From Thermoplasmata archaeon (GTDB lineage: Archaea > Thermoplasmatota > Thermoplasmata > Lutacidiplasmatales > UBA184), in assembly GCA_021817605.1 (NCBI GenBank), contig JAKAUN010000008.1, positions 62,001-126,000 on the forward strand: 64,000 bases of DNA. The letters are read 5' to 3'. The notes under the pieces were generated by a model. That model was not told where the DNA came from. It made no database searches and was given only the letters and a program-made list of their open reading frames with translations. Position 1 is the first letter of the stretch, and every line of letters starts with the position of its first letter. Both the position numbers and the translations under genes were made by a program. Positions 49,941-59,300 of the stretch are shown piece after piece.

Positions 49941-49973
49941 GCTTAAAACGGGTGAACTCCTCGAATTTTCGAG
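49941..49973. promoter_or_regulatory. Divergent mutY/thioredoxin promoter with palindrome at the trx start site
   Basis: GCTTAAAAC (49941-49949) reads as a TATA element both ways: about 28 bases before mutY ATG 49915 and about 26 bases before 49971 for trx. The palindrome CTCGAATTTTCGAG (49960-49973) covers the predicted trx transcription start and is followed by GGGGGG and the GTG at 49986. It could be an operator or a 5' hairpin. Confidence 0.5.
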
Positions 49974-49985
49974 GGGGGAAGCAAC

Positions 49986-50360
49986 GTGGGCGAACGTTGG
50001 GACCCGATCAGTGTGGACGACTCGACGTTCGAGGCGGAGGTGATCCGCTCTCGCCTGCCGGTCGTCGTCGACTTCTACGCCGAGTGGTGCGCTCCCTGTC
50101 GGATCGTCGAACCGACGCTGCGCGACCTCTCGCATCGCTTGACCGGCCGCGTGAAGTTCGCCAAGGTCAATGTCGACGAGGTGGAGGTCGTCACCCGCTC
50201 CTTCGGGATCCAGGCGATCCCGACCTACCTGTTCGTCGAGGCCGGGGCCGAGAAGGGGCGCGAGGTCGGACCGATCGACCCGGTGGCGTTCCGTGCGGTG
50301 CTGCGGCGCTACTTTGCCGGCACGGCCGGTCCTAGTGGCGGAACACCCGCCAGCCGGTGA
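49986..50360 (+). CDS. Thioredoxin
   Basis: 124 residues from GTG 49986. The thioredoxin fold includes VVVDFYAEWCAPCRIVEPTLRDL with the redox pair WCAPC (classical WCGPC with Gly changed to Ala), KFAKVNVDEVEVVTRSFGIQAIPTYLFVEAG with the cis-Pro, and a final helix. It reduces disulfides in the cytoplasm. The last 29 bases overlap the 3' end of purH on the other strand; the tail GPSGGTPASR is probably not part of the fold. Confidence 0.92.
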   Translation: MGERWDPISVDDSTFEAEVIRSRLPVVVDFYAEWCAPCRIVEPTLRDLSHRLTGRVKFAKVNVDEVEVVTRSFGIQAIPTYLFVEAGAEKGREVGPIDPVAFRAVLRRYFAGTAGPSGGTPASR

Positions 50361-51891
50361 AGTACATCGAGATCCCGTAGCGCTCCGCGGCCGCGATCAC
50401 TTCCGGGTCGCGGAGGCTGCCTCCGGGCTGGATGATCGCCGTCACCCCGGCGCGGCCGGCAGCCTCTACCCCGTCGGAGAACGGGAAGAACGCATCCGAC
50501 GCGAGGACCGAACCCTTCGCGCGGGGCCCCGCGACCTCGCAGGCGAGCTCGACCGCTTTGACCCGCGTGGGCTGTCCGGAGCCGATCCCGACGGTGGTCC
50601 TGCCGCGAGCGAGGACGATGGCGTTCGACTTGGCGTGCCGGACGACCTCCCAGGCGAACGCGAGCGAGGCGAGGGTCCCGGCATCGGCCGGGGGACCCGT
50701 CACCAGCCGTAGGCGGTCAAACTCGAGGGGCCGCCGGTCCGGCTCCTGGACGAGAAGACGACCGAGGGCGCTCCTTGCCTCCCAGCCGGGGGCCGTCGCC
50801 TCGCCCGGGTCGAGCCGGAGGAGCTTCACCTTCTTGCGGCTGGCGAGCCGCTCGAGAGCACCCTCCTGGAACTCCGGAGCGGCGAGCAGGTCGACGAAGA
50901 CCCCCCTGACTGCTTCCACGTCCTCCGCCGTCACGGGGCGGTTGGTCGCGATCGCGCATCCGTAGCGTGCCACCGGGTCGGTGGCGACAGCTCCCTCGAG
51001 CGCGGCTCTCAGGGTCGACGCGCTCGCCGCCCCGCAGGGCGTCGCATGCTTGACCACGGCCGCGGAGGGGTCGGAGAAGGAGGCCGCGATGCGGGCCGCC
51101 GCGTCCAGGTCCAGCAGGTTGGTGAACGACGGAGGATCGCCCTTGACGAGCTCGAAAGGTTCCGGCATCGTGGCGAACGGTCCGGTACCCCCGGGAAGGT
51201 AGCAGGCCGCCTTCTGGTGCGGGTTCTCCCCGTACCGCAGCGAGAGCTCGTCACGGTGCCAGAGGGCCACCCGTGGAAACGGTTCCCCGCTCTCGCCAAG
51301 TCCGCTCGCGATCGCCGCGTCGTACTGGGCGGTCCTCTCAAAGGCCCGGATGGCCAGGTCCCGTCGGGTGGCCGAGGAAACCCGGCCGCCGCGACTTCGG
51401 AGCTCGTCCAACAGCGGCGTGTACTGGGTGGGGTCGCTCAGGATGGTGACGTAGGCATGGTTCTTCGCCGCCGCGCGGGCGAGGCTGACCCCCCCGATAT
51501 CGACGAACTCCTCGCGATCAGGAGCGGCCGGGGCCTCCGCGACCCGGCGTTCGAACGGATAGAAATTGACCACGACAAGGTCGATCGGGAGGATCATCCG
51601 CTGTGCCAACTCCTCGAGGCCGGCGCGTGTCCGCGACGCCAGGATGCCCCCGAAGACAGCAGGGTGCAGCGTCTTCACCCGCCCGTCGAACCAGGAGCCG
51701 ACCCCGGTGATCTCCTCGAGCGGCCTTGCGGCAACGGACCGTTTCGAGAGATGTGCTCGGGTGCCGCCGGTGGCCCAGAGGTCTATGCCCAACGAGGCCA
51801 GCTCCTGGGCTAGGTCGGCAATACCGGTCTTGTCGTCTACCGCGAGCAGCGCGCGCTCGAGCCGGACCTCTCCCGGGCCTTTGGACGACAC
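50332..51891 (-). CDS. purH: Bifunctional AICAR transformylase/IMP cyclohydrolase
   Basis: 519 residues from GTG 51891, about 9 bases after the predicted start from CGTTATCG near 51925. It catalyses the last two steps to IMP. The N-terminal IMP cyclohydrolase domain has LWATGGTRAHLS, ITGVGSWFDGRVKTLHPAVFGGILA and VVNFYPFE with DIGGVSLARAAAKNH. The transformylase domain has LRYGENPHQKA, VVKHATPCGAA (catalytic Lys-His), SDAFFPFSDGVE and IIQPGGSLRD. Many archaea use PurP/PurO instead, so this is the bacterial-type route and implies a folate-type formyl donor. Confidence 0.95.
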   Translation of the reverse strand: MSSKGPGEVRLERALLAVDDKTGIADLAQELASLGIDLWATGGTRAHLSKRSVAARPLEEITGVGSWFDGRVKTLHPAVFGGILASRTRAGLEELAQRMILPIDLVVVNFYPFERRVAEAPAAPDREEFVDIGGVSLARAAAKNHAYVTILSDPTQYTPLLDELRSRGGRVSSATRRDLAIRAFERTAQYDAAIASGLGESGEPFPRVALWHRDELSLRYGENPHQKAACYLPGGTGPFATMPEPFELVKGDPPSFTNLLDLDAAARIAASFSDPSAAVVKHATPCGAASASTLRAALEGAVATDPVARYGCAIATNRPVTAEDVEAVRGVFVDLLAAPEFQEGALERLASRKKVKLLRLDPGEATAPGWEARSALGRLLVQEPDRRPLEFDRLRLVTGPPADAGTLASLAFAWEVVRHAKSNAIVLARGRTTVGIGSGQPTRVKAVELACEVAGPRAKGSVLASDAFFPFSDGVEAAGRAGVTAIIQPGGSLRDPEVIAAAERYGISMYFTGWRVFRH

Positions 51892-51983
51892 TCGCCCTTA
51901 CCCCGAGGAGCGAACGGAACCAAACGATAACGTTCGCGGGCCCCTCCGAGAGTCTGCCCTCCAGCGGAGCTCGGCCACACTTC

Positions 51984-51990
51984 TATATAC
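51984..51990 (+). promoter_or_regulatory. TATA box of the pilin-like surface protein
   Basis: TATATAC, one of the best TATA boxes in the window, predicts a start near 52013, 17 bases before ATG 52030. Confidence 0.65.
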
Positions 51991-52029
51991 GACGAGTTCG
52001 GATATTCATCGGCCCGTCGGGGTTGGTCG

Positions 52030-53907
52030 ATGGCCCATCGCGTCCGAATAGTCCAGGCCGGCCCGTCCCCGGCCCATGCCATCCGGCTCTCCGTCTCTGC
52101 CCACGCGGTGCGCCTCACCGGCCGTCCGCCCGTTGGGATGGTAACTCAGCCGCACCCAAGTGCTCGGAGTGCGGTGCGACCAATCCAGCGCAATTCCCGT
52201 CGAGCCCTGAGGCGAGCGACTCATGCGCGTCGCTGGCGCGGTCGAGGCCGCCGCGGCCAGGTCTCGGCCGTCGTCACGATCTTGGGCCTCCTTCTGGTGG
52301 TCTCGTTCATAGCGAACTACCTGGGAACAACACTCCCACACCAGATGACGGTCAACGACGTCAACCACGAGCTGGAGGTCGAGAATCAGCTCGGACACCT
52401 AGACGCTCTGATGGAGAGGGCCACCCAACCGGGCCTACGGGGGGTGCCCCTCATTCAGCCCATATCGCTTGGATCCGATGGAGTTGCGCCCTTCGCGGCT
52501 CCGGACGGGGGGGTTATCACGGGAATCCCGAACCAGCCGCACCCTACCGTCAAGCTTGGCCTCTTCGGAACAAACTACTTCATTCCGGGTCTTGGCCCGA
52601 CCCCGCCTATCTCGGGTTGCTCGGTGACCTACACCCAGACCCCGACTGGTGTCTCGGTCCAGTGCACCCACCAGAAAGTGGTCACTTTCAACTATCTGAA
52701 CAACTCCACAAAGTACTCTTTCAAGTTCTCCGGTGAGGGCAATGCGTCGGTCACCCTCGGCTACGAGACGAACGGCTCCCTCATCGTGGTTAACACTCCG
52801 GGGCGTGGCGGAGGGTTCGAGGATGTCACGCTCATCGGATCGAACAACCGGATGTGGGTGACGGGCACAGGCGGCAGCAATCAGAAGATTGTCATCTACG
52901 GCAACAACAATCAGCTGCACTTGAACGCCACATCCCAGCAACTGGTCACCGCGAACGTGACGGGGAACCGCAACTCTATCTTCGTCAAGAACACACCTGG
53001 GACATCGAGCGTTGTCTATGCCGAAGCGATGGGAGAGTACACCAACTTCACCGCGGGACGTGGAGGGTACTACAACGTTACTTACACCGGGTTCAACTTC
53101 ATGACGCATCTCTCGCCCTTCTGCCCCTACGACAACGTTGCAAACCGAAACCACGTCACGCCCATCCCGACCGAATACGCAAAGTACGTAACGGCGAACG
53201 TCACCTACAACGACACCGAACTCTCCGGGTTTACGACTCGTGAGAACACTACGACGCATTGGCACTACGCCTACCTTTACAAGCCGACCACGTGCTATGG
53301 CTTTGCTCATTTCACGGCACGAGTGCTCGCGGGCCTGGAGGCCGCGTCGCTCGTGGTCCATCTGGAGAACCGCTACGCGCCAGCCGCAGAGGTCGCCATG
53401 GATCAGGGTGCCGTGATCTACGCGCAGCCCGGAGGGATTCCGTTCATGGTGGACCCCCCTCCGCTGACCTACTCGCCAGGGTACGTCGCGATCTGGCTTC
53501 CAGCATTCTACAACGGCTTTGGCCCCGAGAGCGGAACAGGGACCACGGCGCTTTCAATCTCTCAACTGGTCTCCCAGAGCTACACGTTCCCTGGGGGTGG
53601 CTGGGTGGTCAATCCCGGGCAGAAACTTGTCTTGACGTACCATACCCCCTACTATGTGGCTTGGATGAACTTCCTCTGCGGGGCATCGTCCCCCTTTGGG
53701 CAGTTCGCAAAGTTGACTCTTGACAATGTGTCCGGGGCCTGGCCCGGGCCCTGGGGATGCGACCAGGCTACGACACCCTGGAATTTCACCCAGATTTACG
53801 AGCCGAGCGGGCCAATGGGAAGCATAACCATCAGCCTGCCGGTTTCGCAAGACACTGTCGTTAGCATCCGCCTTGGGGTATTCGCCTTCGCGGATGAGCC
53901 TTCGTAG
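52030..53907 (+). CDS. Surface protein with type IV pilin-like N-terminus
   Basis: 625 residues from ATG 52030; starts at 52138 or later are possible. After about 75 basic residues, GRGRRGQVSAVVTILGLLLVVSFIANYL (72-98, with Gln77 after Gly) resembles a class III signal: prepilin peptidase could cut before QVSAVV, leaving the hydrophobic helix as assembly or anchor segment. The remaining 520 residues are exported: Asn, Thr, Gly, Tyr rich, with many N-x-S/T sequons (for example NNST, GNAS, YNVT) and beta repeats (NNRMWVTG, NNNQLHLNA, NRNSIFVKN) hinting at a right-handed beta helix. Codons are clearly less GC-biased than neighbouring genes, a possible sign of transfer. Confidence 0.75.
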   Translation: MAHRVRIVQAGPSPAHAIRLSVSAHAVRLTGRPPVGMVTQPHPSARSAVRPIQRNSRRALRRATHARRWRGRGRRGQVSAVVTILGLLLVVSFIANYLGTTLPHQMTVNDVNHELEVENQLGHLDALMERATQPGLRGVPLIQPISLGSDGVAPFAAPDGGVITGIPNQPHPTVKLGLFGTNYFIPGLGPTPPISGCSVTYTQTPTGVSVQCTHQKVVTFNYLNNSTKYSFKFSGEGNASVTLGYETNGSLIVVNTPGRGGGFEDVTLIGSNNRMWVTGTGGSNQKIVIYGNNNQLHLNATSQQLVTANVTGNRNSIFVKNTPGTSSVVYAEAMGEYTNFTAGRGGYYNVTYTGFNFMTHLSPFCPYDNVANRNHVTPIPTEYAKYVTANVTYNDTELSGFTTRENTTTHWHYAYLYKPTTCYGFAHFTARVLAGLEAASLVVHLENRYAPAAEVAMDQGAVIYAQPGGIPFMVDPPPLTYSPGYVAIWLPAFYNGFGPESGTGTTALSISQLVSQSYTFPGGGWVVNPGQKLVLTYHTPYYVAWMNFLCGASSPFGQFAKLTLDNVSGAWPGPWGCDQATTPWNFTQIYEPSGPMGSITISLPVSQDTVVSIRLGVFAFADEPS

Positions 53908-53917
53908 GAAAAATCGC

Positions 53918-54358
53918 TCAGTCACCCCGGTCACGCCGCCGCCGAGGGGGTGGTCGACTTGCCGTGGCGGGCCTTCGAATCCACTCCTTCGCAAGCCGCA
54001 AGGTCCCCCACGTTCTTCCGGTTCTGAACTGCCGCGAGGCGAGCGAGGCGATCGGTCCGTTCCACGCGGCCCGTGAGGGCCTCATCTGGAACTGGTCCAC
54101 CTTGACGATCGCCCGAGGACCTTCGGCACGGACAATCCGCAGGCTCGGGCGGGCTGCGGGGAAAGAGAATGCAACCGCTTCGCGAAGGGCCCGCTCCCAC
54201 CAGGCTTGGGTGAGAGAAGGCGGAAGAGGTTCCCCGACCACCTCGACGCCGAGGTAGCGGGGGCGGGGCTTGGCGGCCCGCTTACCGGATGAGGTCGATG
54301 ACTTCCTCGGACTCACCGGCCGCGTAGCCTCCCTTCTGGCCGAGGAGGCTGGTCGCAC
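53918..54358 (-). CDS. rnp2: RNase P protein component 2 (Pop5)
   Basis: Up to 146 residues from GTG 54358, the only standard start before the conserved part, which lies inside the ftsZ 3' end (77-base overlap). The Pop5/Rpp14 domain runs from RPRYLGVEVVGE through EAVAFSFPAARPSLRIVRA to AIVKVDQFQMRPSRAAWNGP and FRTGRTWGTLRLAKEWI. It binds the specificity and catalytic domains of RNase P RNA in 5' maturation of tRNAs. The first 30 residues are probably non-conserved. The last 18 residues are basic. Confidence 0.8.
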   Translation of the reverse strand: MRPASSARREATRPVSPRKSSTSSGKRAAKPRPRYLGVEVVGEPLPPSLTQAWWERALREAVAFSFPAARPSLRIVRAEGPRAIVKVDQFQMRPSRAAWNGPIASLASRQFRTGRTWGTLRLAKEWIRRPATASRPPPRRRRDRGD

Positions 54359-55415
54359 GGACCCCCGTGATGATGAGGAGGACCTTGATCGTGTTCTCCA
54401 TCTCGGGGGAGTTCTCGACCGAGCAGCCCCAGATGATGCGGGCGCGCTTGGAGATCTTGCCGCCGACCAGCGACGCCGCCTTCTCCGCCTCGCTGACGGT
54501 CATGGTCGGGCCGCCGATGACGCGCACGAGGGCGCCGGTCGCGTCCTTGAGCTCGACCGAGCCCAGGAGCGGCGAGGTGAGCGCTTCGGTGACCGCTTCC
54601 GTCACCCGGTCGGTCGCGCTCTCGCTCTCGCCGAGCCCGATGAGGGCGACCCCGCCGTCCTTCATGACGGTCAGGATGTCGGCGTAGTCGAGGTTGACGA
54701 GGCCGGGCCGCGTGACGATCTCCGTGATGCCCTTGATCGCGGTCATCAGGACCGCGTCGGCGAGCTTGAACGCCGAGTCGAGGGGCATGCGCGGAACGAG
54801 CTCGAGGAGCTTGTCGTTCTGGATGACGATGGTCGTGTCGCAGACGCGGCGAAGGCGCTCGAGGCCGTCGCGGGCCTGCTCCATCCGCGCGACCCCTTCT
54901 CCGGCGAACGGGAGCGTGACGACGCCCATGGTGAGGGCGCCGGCTTCCTTCGCAAGGCGGGCCACGAGGTGGGCGGAACCGGTCCCGGTGCCTCCTCCCA
55001 TCCCTGCCGTGACGAAGACGATGTGCGCGCCGTTGAGGAACTGGCGGAGCTCCTCCTCGTTCTCGCGCGCCGCCTCCTCCCCGATCTCCGGACGGGCACC
55101 GGCGCCGAGGCCCTTGGTGGCCCGGCGGCCGATGAGGATCTTGCGCGGAGCGTGGATCGTCAGAAGGTGCTTGGCGTCGGTGTTGATGGCGCACATCTCG
55201 GCGCCCTGGATGCCCTCCTCGACGCAGCGGTTGATCGTGTTCGAGCCGCCCCCGCCGCAGCCGATGATCCGGATGTTGACCTTGAGGGTCTCCGCCAGCT
55301 TCGCGAGCTCCGCGTCGTCCGCGTTCGCGTAGGCCGGCGCGTCCGGTCTCTTCTCCTCCACCAGGGCCTGGTTGTCCTGATGCTTTGCAATGGCTTCCTG
55401 AATGATCGACTTCAT
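54282..55415 (-). CDS. ftsZ: Cell division protein FtsZ
   Basis: 377 residues. Tubulin-like GTPase that builds the division ring. Conserved: VNIRIIGCGGGGSNTINRCVEEG, EMCAINTDAKHLL, GLGAGARPEIGEEAA, the tubulin signature FVTAGMGGGTGTGSAHLVARLA and the synergy-loop region NLDYADILTVMKDGGVALIGLGES. The N-terminal 40 residues are helical and charged. The C-terminal end is short. It overlaps rnp2. A TATA-like CGTTTATG near 55485-55492 and a hairpin at 55443-55457 precede it. Confidence 0.96.
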   Translation of the reverse strand: MKSIIQEAIAKHQDNQALVEEKRPDAPAYANADDAELAKLAETLKVNIRIIGCGGGGSNTINRCVEEGIQGAEMCAINTDAKHLLTIHAPRKILIGRRATKGLGAGARPEIGEEAARENEEELRQFLNGAHIVFVTAGMGGGTGTGSAHLVARLAKEAGALTMGVVTLPFAGEGVARMEQARDGLERLRRVCDTTIVIQNDKLLELVPRMPLDSAFKLADAVLMTAIKGITEIVTRPGLVNLDYADILTVMKDGGVALIGLGESESATDRVTEAVTEALTSPLLGSVELKDATGALVRVIGGPTMTVSEAEKAASLVGGKISKRARIIWGCSVENSPEMENTIKVLLIITGVRATSLLGQKGGYAAGESEEVIDLIR

Positions 55416-55442
55416 CGTCGGTTCACGTCCCGTTTGTCAGAC

Positions 55443-55457
55443 GAGCGTCATACGCTC
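55443..55457. promoter_or_regulatory. Hairpin/operator in the ftsZ leader
   Basis: GAGCGT-CAT-ACGCTC, a perfect 6-bp inverted repeat with 3-base loop. With transcription from the minus-strand TATA at about 55485-55492 it would form the first bases of the ftsZ mRNA, about 30-45 bases before the ATG. It could act as RNA structure or operator. Confidence 0.45.
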
Positions 55458-55578
55458 TGAGGTGAGATTTCGGGAGACGCTACATAAACGTTTGTGTCAA
55501 CCGGAACCGCTTGCGGGCGTTCTTCGCCGGTGGGAGGTCGGGCGAAGGCCTCTAAGCGGAGGAGACCTCCCGCCGGCC

Positions 55579-56262
55579 ATGCCGAACCGCCTCGGGCCCA
55601 TCGACACCCTGCTCCGAGAACGCCACCTGCTCAAGCACCCGTTCTACGTTGCCTGGTCGAACGGCGAGCTTCCCCTCGAGACGCTGCGTGCGTATGCCAG
55701 CCAGTACTACCGCTTCGAGTCGAACTTTCCCCGCTTCCTCGGGGCGACGTACGCCCACCTCGATAGCCCCGCGGACCGGCGCGTGCTGCTCGAGAACATG
55801 GTCGACGAGGAGGGCCGCACGCCCACGCACCCGGAGCTCTGGCTCGACTTCGCCCGGGGGATCGGCGTCGCCCCGGGGGCGGTGCGCGACGCCCCTCCCC
55901 TCGGCGGGACCGAGGGGTTGCTCGACTGCTACGAGCGCCTCACCCGATCGGACGCGACCAAGGGACTCTCGGCGCTCTACGCCTACGAGTCGCTCTTCCC
56001 GGAGATCGCCGCCGAGAAGTCGCGGGGGCTGCGGGCGCACTACGGGATCCGCTCGGCGCGGACCCACGAGTTCTTCCGGGTCCATACTGAGGCGGACGTC
56101 GGCCACTCGCGTGCCGAGGCCTCCATCCTCGGAACGCTCCTCGACCGCTCCCCGGCGGCGCGCAGGGCGGCGCTTTTCGCCTCGCGTCAGGCGATCGGAG
56201 CCTGGTGGTCGTTCCTCGGCCAGTTCCCGCTCCCCGGGGCTGCGGCCGGGGCCCGGCGCTAG
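55579..56262 (+). CDS. CADD-like heme-oxygenase-fold diiron protein (possible pABA synthase)
   Basis: 227 residues from ATG 55579, 25 bases after TATA-like CTCTAAGC. The start LLKHPFYVAWSNGELPLETLRAYASQYY, then LENMVDEEGRTPTHPELW, YAYESLFPEIAAEKSRGLRAHYG and FFRVHTEADVGHSRAE, follows the CADD family within the TenA/PqqC fold. The six iron ligands of CADD can be placed: Glu77, His84, Glu137, His169, Asp173, His176, with correct spacing. Tyr23 and Lys147 match the residues thought to be used up or needed when CADD makes p-aminobenzoate from its own Tyr. If so, it feeds folate or a related pterin used by PurH or GlyA. The role in archaea is inference. Confidence 0.8.
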   Translation: MPNRLGPIDTLLRERHLLKHPFYVAWSNGELPLETLRAYASQYYRFESNFPRFLGATYAHLDSPADRRVLLENMVDEEGRTPTHPELWLDFARGIGVAPGAVRDAPPLGGTEGLLDCYERLTRSDATKGLSALYAYESLFPEIAAEKSRGLRAHYGIRSARTHEFFRVHTEADVGHSRAEASILGTLLDRSPAARRAALFASRQAIGAWWSFLGQFPLPGAAAGARR

Positions 56263-56301
56263 CCCGGAGATAGCGCGACGGCCGCTCGCGGGCGGCTCGC
56301 G

Positions 56302-56309
56302 CTTATCTA
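56302..56309 (+). promoter_or_regulatory. TATA element of the polymerase D large-subunit gene
   Basis: CTTATCTA is centred 26-27 bases before GTG 56332, supporting a leaderless start at that GTG. Confidence 0.6.
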
Positions 56310-56331
56310 ACGGGAACCGCTCCGCGGCCTC

Positions 56332-59300
56332 GTGGAATCGTACTTCGGCTCTCTCGAGGCCGAGGTCGACCGAGCGTACCAGACGGCCGAGCACGCCCGG
56401 GCGGTCGGCCTCGACCCCGAGGTCGTCCCTGAGATACCTCGGGCGCACGATATGGCCTCCCGCGTCGAGAAGCTCCTTCTCCATCTCGGCGTGGAGGGGA
56501 TCTCCGCGGAGATCCGTGAGCTCGCGGCGAAGCTTCCGCGCGAGGAGGTGGCGGTCACCCTGGCGCGTCGTCTCGCCCAGGACACTTCGCGCGGCGCCTC
56601 GATCAAACGTCGTGTGGACGTCGCGCTGCGGGTAGGCCTCGCCATCCTCACCGAGGGGATCCTGGTCGCTCCCCTGGAAGGGCTCGCCGAGGTCCACGTT
56701 AGGGAGAGCAGCGGCCAGAGCCCGTACATCGAGCTCTACTACGCCGGCCCGATCCGCGCCGCCGGCGGGACCGCCCAGGCGCTCAGCGTGCTGCTCGCCG
56801 ACATCGTCCGACGCGACCTCGGCCTGTCCGCGTACCGTGCCGACCCGCAGGAGGTCGGCCGCTTCCAGGAGGAGATCCCGCTCTACAAGTTCTACCAGCA
56901 CCTCCAGTACGTTCCGAGCGCCCAGGAGATCGCGCAGGTCGTCTCCCACCTTCCCGTGGCGATCTCGGGCGAGCCCACCGAGGGCGACGCCGAGGTGAGC
57001 GCCTTCCGTAACCTCCCTCGGGTCCGGACCAACGGGCTCCGTGGCGGGGCGTGCCTCGTCATCGCCGAAGGGCTCTGCCAGAAGGCGCCCAAGCTGCGGA
57101 AGATCGTCGAGAAGCTCCACCTCGATGGCTGGGAGTTCCTGAGCGAGCTCGGCCGGGCGAAGACCGCCGAGGAGGACACGCGCGTCCCCAAGTATCTCCA
57201 GGACGCGGTCGGAGGGCGCCCGGTGCTGGCCCACCCGAGCCTCCCCGGGGGGTTCCGTCTCGTCTACGGGCGGGCCCGGAGCACCGGCCTCGCCTCGTGC
57301 GGCCTCAACCCGGCGACCATGGTCCTCCTCCAGCACTTCGTGGCGGTGGGCACCCAGGTCAAGCTCGAGTATCCGGGCAAGGCGGCGGCAATCGGCGTCT
57401 GCGACACCATCGAAGGGCCGATCGTCGAGCTCGACGACGGCAGCGTGACCGCCGTCCACGACCTCGAGAGGGCCGAGCTCCTCCTCTCCCGGGTCCGGCG
57501 GATCATCGACCTCGGCGAGCTGTTGGTCGGCTTCGGCGAGTTCCTCGAGAACAATCGGCCGCTCGTCCCCGGGGCCTACTCACCGTCCTGGCATCACGAG
57601 GAGCTCCGCGCGGTAGGAGTCGACCCGGCGTCGGTCGGGGAGACGCTCGCCGACGCACGGGAGCTCTCGCGGACGAAAGGGGTCCCGCTCGACCCTCGCT
57701 GGCTGCTCTTCTGGCACGACCTCTCCCCGAGCGAGATCCGGGCCCTCGGGGAGTTCATCGAGCGCTCGGGTCGGTGGGTGGACGGCGCGCTCGAGCTGCC
57801 CGACGACCCGGCCTGGAAGGAGGCCCTCGTGCGGCTCGGCTTCCTCTTCCGACGGGTCGGGACGGACCGCCTCCGCGGGGAAGCGGACGCGAGCGCGGGG
57901 CTGGTCCTCGGCGTCGGTCTCGAGCCGGAGGGCGGCGGGTTCCTGCGGCGGGTCGCCCTCGAGCCGGTCGACCCCGACCCGCTCGTCTACGCGAGCCGGC
58001 TCGCCGGGGTCGTCCTGCGGGCCCGGGGTCCCTCGCGCGTCGGCGGGCGCGTCGGGAGGCCCGAGAAGGCGTACCCTCGGTCGATGCAGCCCAACGTACA
58101 CGCCCTCTTCCCCGTCGGGGAGGCCGGCGGACCGACACGCTCGGTCCCGGAGGCGGCCCGACGCGCCGCCGGCGCCGGCGTCCCAACCGAGCTTGGGGTG
58201 CGCCTCTGCTCGAGCTGCCAGCGGCCCACGGTGTGGAACCAGTGCACCTGCGGCGCGCACACGGTGCCCACTGGTGAGGTCGGCCGCCACGCCCTGCCGA
58301 TCGGCACCCTCTGGCAGGATACCGTGGTCCGCCTCGGCCTCACCGAGGCGCCCGTCGTCAAGGGGGTGAAGGGGCTCACCTCACCCGGCAAGGTCCCCGA
58401 GCCGCTGGCGAAGGGAATCCTTCGGGCATCGCACCGGATCTCGGTCTACCAGGACGGGACCGCCCGCTTCGACCTCACGAACCTTCCTCTCACCCACTTC
58501 CGTCCGAAGGAGATCGGCGTCGACCTCGCGACGCTCGCCCACCTCGGCTACCGGACCGACTGGACGGGTGCCGAGCTCACCGACCCCGAGCAACTGGTCG
58601 AGCTGTTCCCCCAGGACGTCGTGGTCTCGCGCAGCTGCGGGGAGTATCTCCTGCGTCTCGCCCGCTTCGTCGACGACGAGCTCGTCCGGTTCTACGGCCT
58701 CGAGCCGTTCTACCGGGCACAGAGCGCCCTCGACCTGGTCGGGACACTGGTCGTCGCGCTCGCTCCCCACACCTCGGGAGGTGTCGCGGGAAGGATCGTG
58801 GGCTACACCCAGGCCGAAGCGTGCCTTGCCCATCCGGTCTTCCACGCCGCCAAGCGGCGCAACTGCGACGGGGACGAGGACTCGGTCACGCTCCTTTTGG
58901 ACGCGTTGCTCAACTTCTCGAGGGCCTACCTGCCCGAGAGCCGCGGCGCCCTCATGGACAAGCCGCTCGTGCTCACCACCCGCCTCGCGGCCACGGAGGT
59001 CGACAAGGAGGCGCACAACGTCGACATCGCTTCCCGCTACCCCCTCGCGCTCTACCACGCCGCCCTCGAGCGCAAGAACCCGAAGGAGGTCGAGCCGCTG
59101 GTCGACATGGTCTCTAAGCGCCTCGGCACCCCGCGCTCGCTCTCGGACTACGGTTTCACCCACGACACCCGGCGGGTCGCCGGCGGGCCGGTGCGCTCGG
59201 CGTGCCGCGACGGCTGGCCGATGGCCGACCTGGTCGAGCGCTCCTTCGTCCTCGCGACGCAGATCCGGGCGGTCGATGTCGCCCAGGCGGTCACCCTCGT

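Noticed and set aside
52131..52215. Zinc-ribbon-like frame KCSECGATNPAQF inside the pilin-like gene
   Set aside because: It has no start codon in its own frame and is not continuous with the exported protein; kept only as a possible sign of a frameshift.
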